From assembly GCA_002862705.1 (NCBI GenBank), contig PKDU01000052.1, positions 1 to 64,000 of the forward strand: DNA of 64,000 bases, in the 5' to 3' direction. Below, piece after piece: positions 1 through 7,555 of this stretch (the first letter of the stretch is position 1; every line of letters starts with the position of its first letter). A model generated the notes under the pieces. That model was not told the origin of the DNA, did not search any database, and saw nothing but the letters and a program-made list of their open reading frames with translations. The DNA comes from Flavobacteriaceae bacterium (GTDB lineage: Bacteria > Bacteroidota > Bacteroidia > Flavobacteriales > Flavobacteriaceae). The translations under genes and the position numbers were made by a program.

Positions 1-31
1 CCAAAAGCTATCATAGCAATATTCAAAAACG

Positions 32-39
32 TATTTTTG
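32..39 (+). promoter_or_regulatory. Putative -7 promoter box for tRNA-Arg
   Basis: The sequence TATTTTTG matches the Bacteroidota -7 consensus TAnnTTTG and ends 9 nt before the first base of the tRNA. A -33 element was not recognised. Inferred from the match and position only. Confidence 0.5.
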
Positions 40-48
40 TCAATCACT

Positions 49-122
49 GGCCCAGTAGTTCAACTGGATAGAATATCAGATTTCGGCTCTGAGGGTTGGG
101 GGTTCGAATCCTCCCTGGGTCA
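49..122 (+). tRNA. tRNA-Arg (anticodon TCG)
   Basis: A full 74-nt cloverleaf can be folded by eye. The 7-bp acceptor stem is GGCCCAG with CTGGGTC (one G-U pair). The D stem is GTTC/GAAT, the anticodon stem TCAGA/TCTGA with loop TTTCGGC, and the T stem GGGGG/CCTCC around TTCGAAT. The loop gives anticodon TCG, which reads arginine codon CGA and probably other CGN codons. The discriminator base is A and CCA is not encoded, so it must be added after transcription. Confidence 0.95.
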
Positions 123-406
123 CAGATTATTACCAAAAATAATTTTTTATATCTGGGAATTTTTTTTTAAAGTATTTACCACTAACTACATTCAAAAGTT
201 CTGAAAAATCATTAATCAAGCAATGGTCAGTAAAAAGTTATTTAGGGGCAGCATTAAACTAATTTTTTTGAAATAAAGCTTTATAATTTTATTAGATAAG
301 TAACATAGACAGATTAGAAATATGAATCACTTAATTATCAGAATTAAATCAATTTTGAATTCTATAGATTTGATATTTTTATTTATTTTGAGTAAAATTT
401 TTATTT
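123..406. other. AT-rich gene-free spacer
   Basis: This 284-bp spacer between tRNA-Arg and the lemA-like gene is strongly AT-rich. I see no coding frame, no copy of the tRNA 3' end and no clear terminator. The promoter of the LemA operon presumably lies in its last 60 bases, but no TAnnTTTG match stands out. Confidence 0.5.
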
Positions 407-1003
407 ATGAATAAAAGGCATCTATTTTGGATTATCCCAACGGTTCTAATACTGATATTAATCTCCTCAATATATGGTTTTAACAACAGCGCAGTAACCA
501 AGCTTGAGCAAGTTAAAACGAGCCTTTCAAATGTTGAATCATCTTATCAAAGAAGAAGCGATGTGATTTCAGGACTTGTAAATACAGTTAAGGGGGTTGC
601 TAATTTTGAGCAAGAAGTTCTTACAGAGGTTGTACAAGCCCGTGCTAGTGCAGGTCAGACAAATATAGACTTGAACAATCTCAATTCTTCCAACATAAAT
701 GAGTTTACACAGGCTCAACAAGCCTTATCAGGAGCATTATCGAGACTTTTAGTTACAGTCGAGCGATATCCGGAACTTAAAGCAACTCAAAATTTTCTTG
801 AATTTCAATCTCAACTAGAGGGAACCGAAAACAGAATTAATGTTGAAAGGAATAGGTATAACGAAGCTGTAAACACATACAATACGCATATAAAAATCTT
901 CCCAAATGCAATTTATGCTCGATGGCTAGGTTTTGGTGAAGAGTTTGAAAGATTTACATCAAGCGAAGGTTCTCAAAACGCACCTGAAATTGATTTTGAC
1001 TAA
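407..1003 (+). CDS. LemA family membrane protein
   Basis: This 198-aa protein matches the LemA family. It has a short basic N-terminus, one membrane helix (about residues 7-25), and a long helical region with the family's pattern around residues 47-75 (SSYQRRSDVISGLVNTV, then FEQEVLTEVV and the ARAS segment). LemA proteins are membrane-anchored helical bundles of unknown biochemical role. Its stop overlaps the start of the next gene by one base (TAATG), so the three genes here look translationally coupled. LemA next to TPM-domain genes is a recurrent bacterial arrangement, which supports the call. Confidence 0.9.
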   Translation: MNKRHLFWIIPTVLILILISSIYGFNNSAVTKLEQVKTSLSNVESSYQRRSDVISGLVNTVKGVANFEQEVLTEVVQARASAGQTNIDLNNLNSSNINEFTQAQQALSGALSRLLVTVERYPELKATQNFLEFQSQLEGTENRINVERNRYNEAVNTYNTHIKIFPNAIYARWLGFGEEFERFTSSEGSQNAPEIDFD

Positions 1004-1449
1004 TGGATTTAGCATCATTTTTAAATGCGAAGCAAATAAAAGACCTAGCTAGAATAATTTCTGAAGCCGAATTGCTAACATCTGGTGAAATAAGGCTACA
1101 TCTTGAGGAAAAATGTGAAATTGAAACAGAGGCTAGAGCTCTAGAGGTTTTTTATTCTTTGAATATGGGAAACACAAAGCTAAAAAATGCAGTGTTACTT
1201 TATATTTCGTACGGAGATCAAAAATTTGCAATATGTGGAGATGAGGGCATACACAAATATGTATCAAATCGTTTTTGGAAATCATTGAAAAATAGTTTGA
1301 AAAGAGCTTTTGGAAAAAAAGATTTTTTTAATGGAATTTCTGTGACTATCATGGAATGTGGCAGACAGCTGAGAACATACTTTCCATATCAATATGATGA
1401 CATCAATGAGCTAGAAAATCATGTTACATTCGAAAAGGATTTAAAATAA
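1003..1449 (+). CDS. TPM domain protein (small, no signal peptide)
   Basis: The 148-aa product resembles the TPM (TLP18.3/Psb32/MOLO-1) domain. It has an N-terminal segment ending in TSGEIRLHLE (about residues 27-36), a beta strand AVLLYISYGDQKFAICGDEGI (split here at residues 63-82), and a helix ending in the conserved NGISVTI stretch. It has no signal peptide or membrane segment, unlike its downstream neighbour. Start and stop overlap both neighbours by one base, so it is the middle gene of a coupled three-gene operon. The molecular function of these domains in bacteria is not settled. Confidence 0.8.
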   Translation: MDLASFLNAKQIKDLARIISEAELLTSGEIRLHLEEKCEIETEARALEVFYSLNMGNTKLKNAVLLYISYGDQKFAICGDEGIHKYVSNRFWKSLKNSLKRAFGKKDFFNGISVTIMECGRQLRTYFPYQYDDINELENHVTFEKDLK

Positions 1450-2240
1450 TGCTAAAAAAATTAATTTTTTTATTATTTGTTTTTATCCACTCTTTCGGGC
1501 AATACGAAATCCCAAATCAGCCTACAACCCAAAAAGCAGTCTATCAGTATAAAAAAATACTAAATGACTCTGAAGAAAATTCTTTAAATCAAAAGCTTAC
1601 AAAGTATGCTGACTCAACCTCTACCCAAATTGTAATTGTATCTATTGACTCAACCAAGGGGGAAGATGTTCTTTTTTTGGGAGCTCAATGGGCTCAAAAA
1701 TGGGGAATTGGCCAAAAAGAATTAGATAATGGTATTTTAATTTTAATAGCTGTTGATGATAGAAAATTATCTATTAATACTGGTTATGGCGTTGAGGAAT
1801 TTTTAACCGATGCCAGAAGTAAAAGAATCATAGACAATACAATTAGTCCAAACTTCAAAAAAAGTGAGTATTACAAAGGACTAAATTTAGCGACCGATCA
1901 AATTATAGAAATTTTAGCAGGGAACTTTGACTCTGTTAAAGAAAACAGAAGTGATGACAATGAACTTCTTTATTCCATTTTGTTTGGGATGCTTGTATTG
2001 TTGTTTATGTTCTTTTATCCAATTATTCCATCCTACAGGGAATTTAAAAAAAGAAAGAAGGATGGTCAAGATGTCATCTTTTGGGATATTTATAGAGACT
2101 ATGCATTCAATGATGGTGGCATTTACCACCCTTCAGGAAAATTTTCAAGCCCATTTTCAGACTCTGGTGGTGGAGGTAGTTTTGGTGGCGGCTTCGGAGG
2201 TGGCGGCTTCGGAGGTGGTGGAGCTAGCGGTGGATGGTAA
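1449..2240 (+). CDS. Secreted TPM domain protein with glycine-rich tail (YgcG-like)
   Basis: The 263-aa protein starts with a signal peptide (residues 1-18, ending HSFGQ). A TPM domain follows (about residues 30-155; note TQIVIVSIDST and the GIGQKELDNGILILIA segment), then one membrane helix (about 173-195) and a short tail. The last 25 residues are almost only Gly, Ser and Phe. This domain order is that of the YgcG/TPM family anchored in the envelope. It is the third gene of the LemA-TPM-TPM operon and is followed by a bidirectional terminator. Glycine-rich tails are usual in this family and may mediate contact with the membrane or cell wall. Confidence 0.9.
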   Translation: MLKKLIFLLFVFIHSFGQYEIPNQPTTQKAVYQYKKILNDSEENSLNQKLTKYADSTSTQIVIVSIDSTKGEDVLFLGAQWAQKWGIGQKELDNGILILIAVDDRKLSINTGYGVEEFLTDARSKRIIDNTISPNFKKSEYYKGLNLATDQIIEILAGNFDSVKENRSDDNELLYSILFGMLVLLFMFFYPIIPSYREFKKRKKDGQDVIFWDIYRDYAFNDGGIYHPSGKFSSPFSDSGGGGSFGGGFGGGGFGGGGASGGW

Positions 2241-2252
2241 TCATTAAAAATT

Positions 2253-2272
2253 AAGCCCACAAAAGTGGGCTT
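2253..2272. terminator. Bidirectional intrinsic terminator
   Basis: AAGCCCAC and GTGGGCTT form a perfect 8-bp stem around an AAAA loop, with A-rich sequence on the left and T residues on the right. It lies between two convergent genes (stops at 2240 and 2292) and could end transcription from both sides. Confidence 0.85.
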
Positions 2273-2291
2273 TTGATAGTTGAAATAATTA

Positions 2292-3059
2292 TTACAGTTT
2301 GGTAGAAAGTTCAGGTCTAAATCTTGTTTTTTGAGCGAGATTTCCCCATAACTCAATAGCTTCTGAACTTGCTTGCCAGTCAGTAGACCAGGCCTCATAG
2401 CCAAACATTTCATTATAAGCATCTCTAACAGAAGAATCTTCAGGGAGGTTAGTCCATATTCCACTTCCATCGCCACCATGCTGATCAAATCCGTAGACTA
2501 CAGCAAATTCCCTTGTGTTTCCTCCATTTTCAATTCGAAATACCGCCCGATTTCCAGTGTAATTTAATTCAGCCATTAACTTGGCCATTCTTTCGTGTGC
2601 GCGCAAAAACTGAGCTGTCATTCCAGCTTTTACCACTACTCTGTTCTGTTGATAAAACTTATTAACATTGGTATTTTCAGGTCCCCAACCGTATGAAGCT
2701 CCTTTAAAAATTCTCCAAGTTTGTTGACCACTTTGATCAGCGATATACTTTCCAACATTCTTTTTCCAATATTCAATTTCTTTTGAGAAGTCTTGGTCAA
2801 AAAAAGATCGATCTTTTCTAGTAACCCATCTTTCATAGGTCCCAGAATTTGGTCCATTTACAACCTCAAATGTAAAGATTGCAGTTTCTAAATTGGTGTT
2901 CCATTTATTTGTTTTTTCTTTTACTGCTTTTTCAAACTCAGAGATTTGATCTGCTTTTGGGGTGTATTTATAAGATATCCAATATTCCCTATTTCCCCAG
3001 GTTTGAGCACTTAAAGAATATGAAAGAATTATGATTAAAAAAAATATTGTTTTTTTCAT
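2292..3059 (-). CDS. Secreted protein of unknown function
   Basis: I do not recognise this 255-aa protein. It starts with a clear signal peptide (MKKTIFFLIIILSYSLSAQ) and is therefore exported. Two segments look loosely alike: residues 24-80 and about 140-195. Each has a strand, a helix with FEKAV or FLRAHERMAKL, then a strand. This suggests two copies of a ferredoxin-like alpha/beta-barrel fold, but that is inference. The protein is rich in Trp and Tyr. It is a single gene convergent with the LemA operon and is AT-rich like its neighbours. Confidence 0.75.
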   Translation of the reverse strand: MKKTIFFLIIILSYSLSAQTWGNREYWISYKYTPKADQISEFEKAVKEKTNKWNTNLETAIFTFEVVNGPNSGTYERWVTRKDRSFFDQDFSKEIEYWKKNVGKYIADQSGQQTWRIFKGASYGWGPENTNVNKFYQQNRVVVKAGMTAQFLRAHERMAKLMAELNYTGNRAVFRIENGGNTREFAVVYGFDQHGGDGSGIWTNLPEDSSVRDAYNEMFGYEAWSTDWQASSEAIELWGNLAQKTRFRPELSTKL

Positions 3060-3373
3060 TTGGTTTAAATTATTTTTTGAAATATGTGAAAATATATACT
3101 AAATAAAGATGAATAATATTCTAAGGTACTTGAATTACTTTAGATTTGTTTTACAGATAACTCGCATAATATTTTTTCAAATACATATCACTAACCCCAC
3201 TCAAAAAGTTTGAACTACCATAAGTTTGGGTCACTTATGAATAGAACGTCTGCATATTATGCAAGCTTTTTTTGTTTTCATATAAAACAAGGCTTGATTG
3301 CGTGTGTTTTTTCGAAACGCGTTGGGCTTCGACTGTAGTTTAATTTCTTAAATAATTATAGGACAACAGTACA

Positions 3374-3514
3374 TCAATGAATGCTTGGCGAATCTCTTTT
3401 TCCTTTGCCGCCTTCAACTGCAACATTACCCATCATGGAAACGATAGGTTGGTCGGTGCCATTGTCAGCAGTAAATATCATGATGGTATCATCACTCAAT
3501 CCCTACTGCTCAAT
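3374..3514 (-). pseudogene. Remnant of a second sulfatase gene
   Basis: On the minus strand, 3374-3502 reads as a 42-residue piece GLSDDTIMIFTADNG...GGKGK...SIH followed by a stop. Upstream, the same frame gives IEQ and a TAG. TADNG is the sulfatase metal-ligand motif and GGKGK the conserved lysine motif that follows it. The spacing between them fits the family. The piece differs from the matching part of the intact neighbour (FSSDHG, then AGKG), so it comes from another sulfatase and is not a local duplication. No start and no FGly motif remain, so it is a decayed fragment. Confidence 0.7.
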
Positions 3515-3515
3515 T

Positions 3516-4913
3516 TTATCTCATCTTAGATTTCCAATCATTTAAATCAGCCAAAAGTGCTGTTCGTATTTTTGTTTTTTCATTGCTTAAATCATGTTTT
3601 TCGTAAGGGTCTTTTTCCATATTGTAGAGCTCAATCCTATTGGATTCAAACCAATGAATAAGCTTGTATTTTCCCTTTCGTATGGCAGATGATTTTGTGT
3701 CTCCTGTATTTTTAGGTCTTGCTTTTTCAGAATGCCAATAAACGGTTCGGTTTTTCCATTTCTTTTTTGAATAAAGTATGGGCATCATGCTTTTTCCATC
3801 CATGCCCAAATCAATGTTGGCAGTTGCATCTAAAAGTGTTGGAAAAATGTCCATGAGCGTTACAATTGAAGTATCTTCAATCCGAGGTTTAAATTCACCT
3901 TGCCATTTAATAAATAAAGGAACTTTTATCCCTCCGTCATACAACCACCCTTTTCCAGCGCGCAACGGAAAATTCGAAGTAGCCAATCGCCTTTTGTTAT
4001 AGCCATCATTAGAAAGACCTCCATGGTCAGAAGAAAAAACAAGTATCGTATTTTCCATTACGCCAATCGATGCTAAATGGGCTAAAAGTTTACCAATGTT
4101 GTAGTCTAAGTTTTCTACCATAGCAGCATAAGCGGGATTATCCTGACGCATTTTTGTTCGCCCTGTGCCTTCTTCAATATAGCTGGGCTGATTGCCAAAA
4201 TCAGTAGTATCTATTTCTCTACGGTTATGCTCAATATCATTAGGTTTTGCTTCAATAGGCTGATGGACAGCATAATATGAAAGCATAAGCATAAATGGCG
4301 TCGATGGGTCATGCTGCTTTAAGTACTTAATTGCTTGATTTGTCATGACGTCAGTAAGGTAATCCCCTTTAGTACTTACGGCATCAACATCTGGAATGGG
4401 TTTCTTTTTGTTTCCCCCTTTTCCTTTAAAAACATTAAATGGATGAAGATAACTAATCGGCGAGCCAGCTTTTCCAGCACCAAAGCTAAATTGAAATCCA
4501 AAGTCATGTAAGCTTTGTTCATCTCCTAAATGCCATTTACCAAAATAAGCCGTTTGATAACCTATTTTATTGAATGTTTTAATGAAGCTTTTGTTTGCAG
4601 CTATATTACTAATTTTAAATCCATCATCTGGAACACTTCCATTTTGTATTGGATAATTCCCGGTCATCATAGAAAATCTGGAGGGTACGCATCTTGGGTA
4701 GTTTGAATATGCTTTTGTAAATGAGACTGATTGCCTTGCAAGCATATCAATATGTGGCGTTTGATATATTTTAGAGCCATGAATACTCAGATCATGGTAT
4801 CCTAAGTCATCAGTATGAATAATGAGAATATTTGGAGGCGATTGACCAAAAGATAAAATTGAAAAAAAACAAAAAAGAGCATTTAAACAATAAGTCGCAT
4901 AGCATTGTCTCAT
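3516..4913 (-). CDS. Sulfatase, formylglycine-dependent type I (S1 family)
   Basis: The 465-aa enzyme hydrolyses sulfate esters, probably on a polysaccharide or glycan outside the cytoplasm. A signal peptide covers residues 1-23. The metal-binding Asp pair is in HTDDLG (D35, D36). The maturation motif C75-V-P-S-R is the formylglycine site of Cys-type sulfatases. FGKWHLG and VFSSDHGG are the later active-site motifs, and the length is typical. Activation needs a formylglycine-generating enzyme or anSME, and neither is seen in this window. The substrate cannot be told from sequence. It is followed by the remnant of another sulfatase, which suggests a reduced polysaccharide-utilisation locus. 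Confidence 0.92.
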   Translation of the reverse strand: MRQCYATYCLNALFCFFSILSFGQSPPNILIIHTDDLGYHDLSIHGSKIYQTPHIDMLARQSVSFTKAYSNYPRCVPSRFSMMTGNYPIQNGSVPDDGFKISNIAANKSFIKTFNKIGYQTAYFGKWHLGDEQSLHDFGFQFSFGAGKAGSPISYLHPFNVFKGKGGNKKKPIPDVDAVSTKGDYLTDVMTNQAIKYLKQHDPSTPFMLMLSYYAVHQPIEAKPNDIEHNRREIDTTDFGNQPSYIEEGTGRTKMRQDNPAYAAMVENLDYNIGKLLAHLASIGVMENTILVFSSDHGGLSNDGYNKRRLATSNFPLRAGKGWLYDGGIKVPLFIKWQGEFKPRIEDTSIVTLMDIFPTLLDATANIDLGMDGKSMMPILYSKKKWKNRTVYWHSEKARPKNTGDTKSSAIRKGKYKLIHWFESNRIELYNMEKDPYEKHDLSNEKTKIRTALLADLNDWKSKMR

Positions 4914-5052
4914 AGTTGTAAAAATAACAACTTGAATAATAACTTAGCATGTTTGGTTTTTAATTTATTTTCAAGTAACATAAACTATCGAATTACAGCG
5001 ATTATAACAAGCGCATTACGGGGGTGTATTTCTGACAACTATTGAAATAGTC

Positions 5053-5118
5053 TTACCAGCTTTCTAAAGGTACATAATCATTTATGTGTCCTGCCTTGTC
5101 TCTAACGCAAAAAAATAA
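5053..5118 (-). pseudogene. Possible C-terminal remnant of a lost gene
   Basis: On the minus strand this stretch reads LFFCVRDKAGHINDYVPLES (last residues W-stop). It looks like the end of a real extracytoplasmic protein (the pattern VRDKAG), but there is a stop just upstream and nothing else of the gene is visible. It lies upstream of the sulfatase on the same strand. Twenty-one codons are too few to be sure; chance is possible. Confidence 0.2.
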
Positions 5119-5190
5119 TTAAGTCAGTATAAGGTATTGGGGGATTAATTATTAGCTTTATGGCTAAGAAAAAAGATGCATTAATACCAT

Positions 5191-6384
5191 TTGACCAATA
5201 AATTGAAGGGGCATACCATACCATTTAAAATAGAACGAAACCATTGGGCACTAACATGTTTTTTAAGACTTTTTGTTTTACCGATGCTATTTATTTTGGT
5301 TGCTTCATGCAACAAAAATGACAGACCCAAGGTTGATAAAATGGTCATAGCTACTTCTATGAAAGATCAAAATATTGAACAATACAAACTTGAAAACAGC
5401 AATGGTGTTGTCGTTGAGTTACTCAATCTAGGCGGCATCATCACTTCCATCAAAACACCTGATAGCAGCGGAAAAATAGCAGACATTGCCTTGGGCTTTG
5501 ATGACCCTAAAAAATACCTTGAAAGTCACCCTTATTTCGGTGCTATTATTGGTCGTTTTGGCAACAGGATAGCAGGGGGCTCGTTTTCGCTTGATAACAA
5601 AGATTACCAACTGGCTGTTAATAATGGGTCCAATCATTTGCACGGAGGTATCAAAGGTTTTGACAAGGTGTTTTGGGATGCAAAGAGTTTTAGCGCTATA
5701 AATGCCTCTCGTGTAGTGTTGCATTACCTATCCAAGCATATGGAAGAAGGTTATCCCGGAAACCTTTCCATCACCGTAACGTATACGCTTACAAGCGATG
5801 ATATTTTAAAAGTGCGTTACGAGGCCTCAACAGACCAAAAAACAATAATAAACTTGACCCAGCACAGTTACTTCAACCTGTCTGGGGATTTTGCTTCACA
5901 AATTTTAGATCATGAACTCATGATAAACGCCGATGCGTTTTTGGCTGTTGATGAAAATCAGATTCCTACGGGAGCCCATACAGCTGTGGCACAAACGCCA
6001 TTCGATTTTTCTTCGTTCAAAACCATAGGTAAAGATTTTAATGCTGAGAACAAACAACTCGAAATAGGAAACGGCTATGATCATTGTTTCGTTATCAACC
6101 CTTCGGAAACGGCTATGGTTGAAGCAGCGGTAGTACAGCACCCCAAAAGCGGACGAGTGATGAAGGTCTTTACTGACCAGCCAGGTGTCCAACTTTATAC
6201 GGGTAATTTTTTAGACAATACGCTAACTGCAAAAAACGGCGGAACATATGGGCCACAAACAGGATTTTGCTTGGAAACACAACATTTCCCTGATGCACCT
6301 AATCAGCCCAATTTCCCCACAACCACGCTAAACCCTGGCGAAACATTTACAAGTGAAACATGGTTTCAGTTTTCTGTAAAATAA
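5191..6384 (+). CDS. galM: Aldose 1-epimerase (galactose mutarotase), lipoprotein
   Basis: This enzyme interconverts the alpha and beta anomers of hexoses such as galactose and feeds the Leloir pathway. The family motifs are present: NRIAGGSF, NGSNHLHGG (substrate-binding His), LTQHSYFNLSG (catalytic-type His) and GYDHCF. The N-terminus carries a hydrophobic stretch ending in LVASC, a lipobox, so the enzyme is probably a periplasmic lipoprotein. No in-frame ATG lies far enough upstream of the lipobox (the first leaves only eight residues), so the start is taken as TTG at 5191; TTG at 5203 is possible. galE lies next door on the opposite strand. Confidence 0.9.
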   Translation: MTNKLKGHTIPFKIERNHWALTCFLRLFVLPMLFILVASCNKNDRPKVDKMVIATSMKDQNIEQYKLENSNGVVVELLNLGGIITSIKTPDSSGKIADIALGFDDPKKYLESHPYFGAIIGRFGNRIAGGSFSLDNKDYQLAVNNGSNHLHGGIKGFDKVFWDAKSFSAINASRVVLHYLSKHMEEGYPGNLSITVTYTLTSDDILKVRYEASTDQKTIINLTQHSYFNLSGDFASQILDHELMINADAFLAVDENQIPTGAHTAVAQTPFDFSSFKTIGKDFNAENKQLEIGNGYDHCFVINPSETAMVEAAVVQHPKSGRVMKVFTDQPGVQLYTGNFLDNTLTAKNGGTYGPQTGFCLETQHFPDAPNQPNFPTTTLNPGETFTSETWFQFSVK

Positions 6385-6502
6385 CACCACGCATAAACAC
6401 CAGCACCTGATCTTTTATAAGAACTCGGAGAGGTATCATGCTTATCAAGGAACATAAACTTCAGCAGCGGTTATAATTGTTGCAGTTAGCTGCGAGAAGT
6501 GG

Positions 6503-7519
6503 CTACAGCCCTCTAACTTTCTTTTCCCAAGCCCATGCGGATGCGATGGCCTCGTCTAGGCTGCGTTGGGTTTTCCAGCCCAAGACTTCATTAGCTTTTT
6601 TGGTGTCGGCATAAGCAGCGACCACATCTCCAGCCCGTCTGTCACCGATCTCATAGGTTAGTTTTAAGCCCGAAACACGTTCGAAGCTTTGGATTACTTC
6701 AAGAACGCTACTTCCTTTACCTGTGCCTAAATTAAAGACTTCATAGGCTTCAGACGTTTCATTTGATGTGATACGCTCAAGTGCCACCACATGTGCTTCT
6801 GCCAAATCCACTACGTGAATATAATCTCTGACATTGGTGCCATCAGCGGTAGGGTAATCGTTTCCAAAAACGGTAAGTTTTGGATAAAGCCCAGCCGCAG
6901 TTTGGGTGATAAAGGGCACCAAATTTTGTGGTTTGCCCAGTGGCAGCTCTCCAATTGCATTTGAGGCGTGTGCGCCAATAGGATTAAAATAGCGAAGTGA
7001 AATTACCCGAAAGCCCTCAAGTGCATTAACGGTATCTGCCAAGATTTCTTCCCCCACTTGCTTGGTATTGCCGTAAGGCGACATGGCTGGCTGTATGGGC
7101 GCACGTTCCGTAATAGGAAGTGTTTCGGCCTCGCCATAAACCGTACACGAAGAACTGAAAATAAAGGGTATTGGTTTGTGTGACTTTTCGATCTCAGCCA
7201 ATAAATTCAGCAACGACCCTAGGTTATTTTGGTAGTAAGCAATGGGTTTTTGAACGCTTTCTCCCACAGCCTTTGCAGCAGCAAAATGAATGATTCCAGT
7301 GATGTTGTAAGCTTGAAAAATTTCTGCAACGCCTACACTATCTTGTAGGTTTAGCACTTCTAATTTTGGACGCGTGCCGCTCGCGGCTTCAATACCATCT
7401 AAAACCTCGATAGTAGCATTGGATAAGTCATCTACAATAAGTACTTCATGTCCTTTTTCTTGTAGTGATACTACGGTGTGAGATCCTATAAAACCCAACC
7501 CACCTGTGACTAAAATCAT
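6503..7519 (-). CDS. galE: UDP-glucose 4-epimerase
   Basis: GalE interconverts UDP-galactose and UDP-glucose in the cytoplasm. The 338-aa protein has the NAD-binding motif GGLGFIG (residues 6-12). Its catalytic triad of the extended SDR family is S124 in FSSSCTVYG, Y149 and K153 in SPYGNTK. The length is usual. A -7 box (TACTTTTG) lies 17 nt upstream of the ATG. The convergent neighbour galM supports a role in galactose use, while GalE also supplies UDP-galactose for surface polysaccharides. Confidence 0.96.
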   Translation of the reverse strand: MILVTGGLGFIGSHTVVSLQEKGHEVLIVDDLSNATIEVLDGIEAASGTRPKLEVLNLQDSVGVAEIFQAYNITGIIHFAAAKAVGESVQKPIAYYQNNLGSLLNLLAEIEKSHKPIPFIFSSSCTVYGEAETLPITERAPIQPAMSPYGNTKQVGEEILADTVNALEGFRVISLRYFNPIGAHASNAIGELPLGKPQNLVPFITQTAAGLYPKLTVFGNDYPTADGTNVRDYIHVVDLAEAHVVALERITSNETSEAYEVFNLGTGKGSSVLEVIQSFERVSGLKLTYEIGDRRAGDVVAAYADTKKANEVLGWKTQRSLDEAIASAWAWEKKVRGL

Positions 7520-7536
7520 GTGTTTGTTTTGAATTA

Positions 7537-7544
7537 CAAAAGTA
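7537..7544 (-). promoter_or_regulatory. Putative -7 promoter box for galE
   Basis: On the minus strand TACTTTTG matches TAnnTTTG and ends 17 nt before the galE ATG. This would give an mRNA leader of about 10-13 nt. Confidence 0.5.
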
Positions 7545-7555
7545 TGTAATTCATC

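Noticed and set aside
49-5190. Genomic island integrated at tRNA-Arg
   Set aside because: The AT-rich first 5 kb starts at a tRNA, but I found no integrase, no repeat of the tRNA 3' end and no second junction. Low GC alone is not enough.
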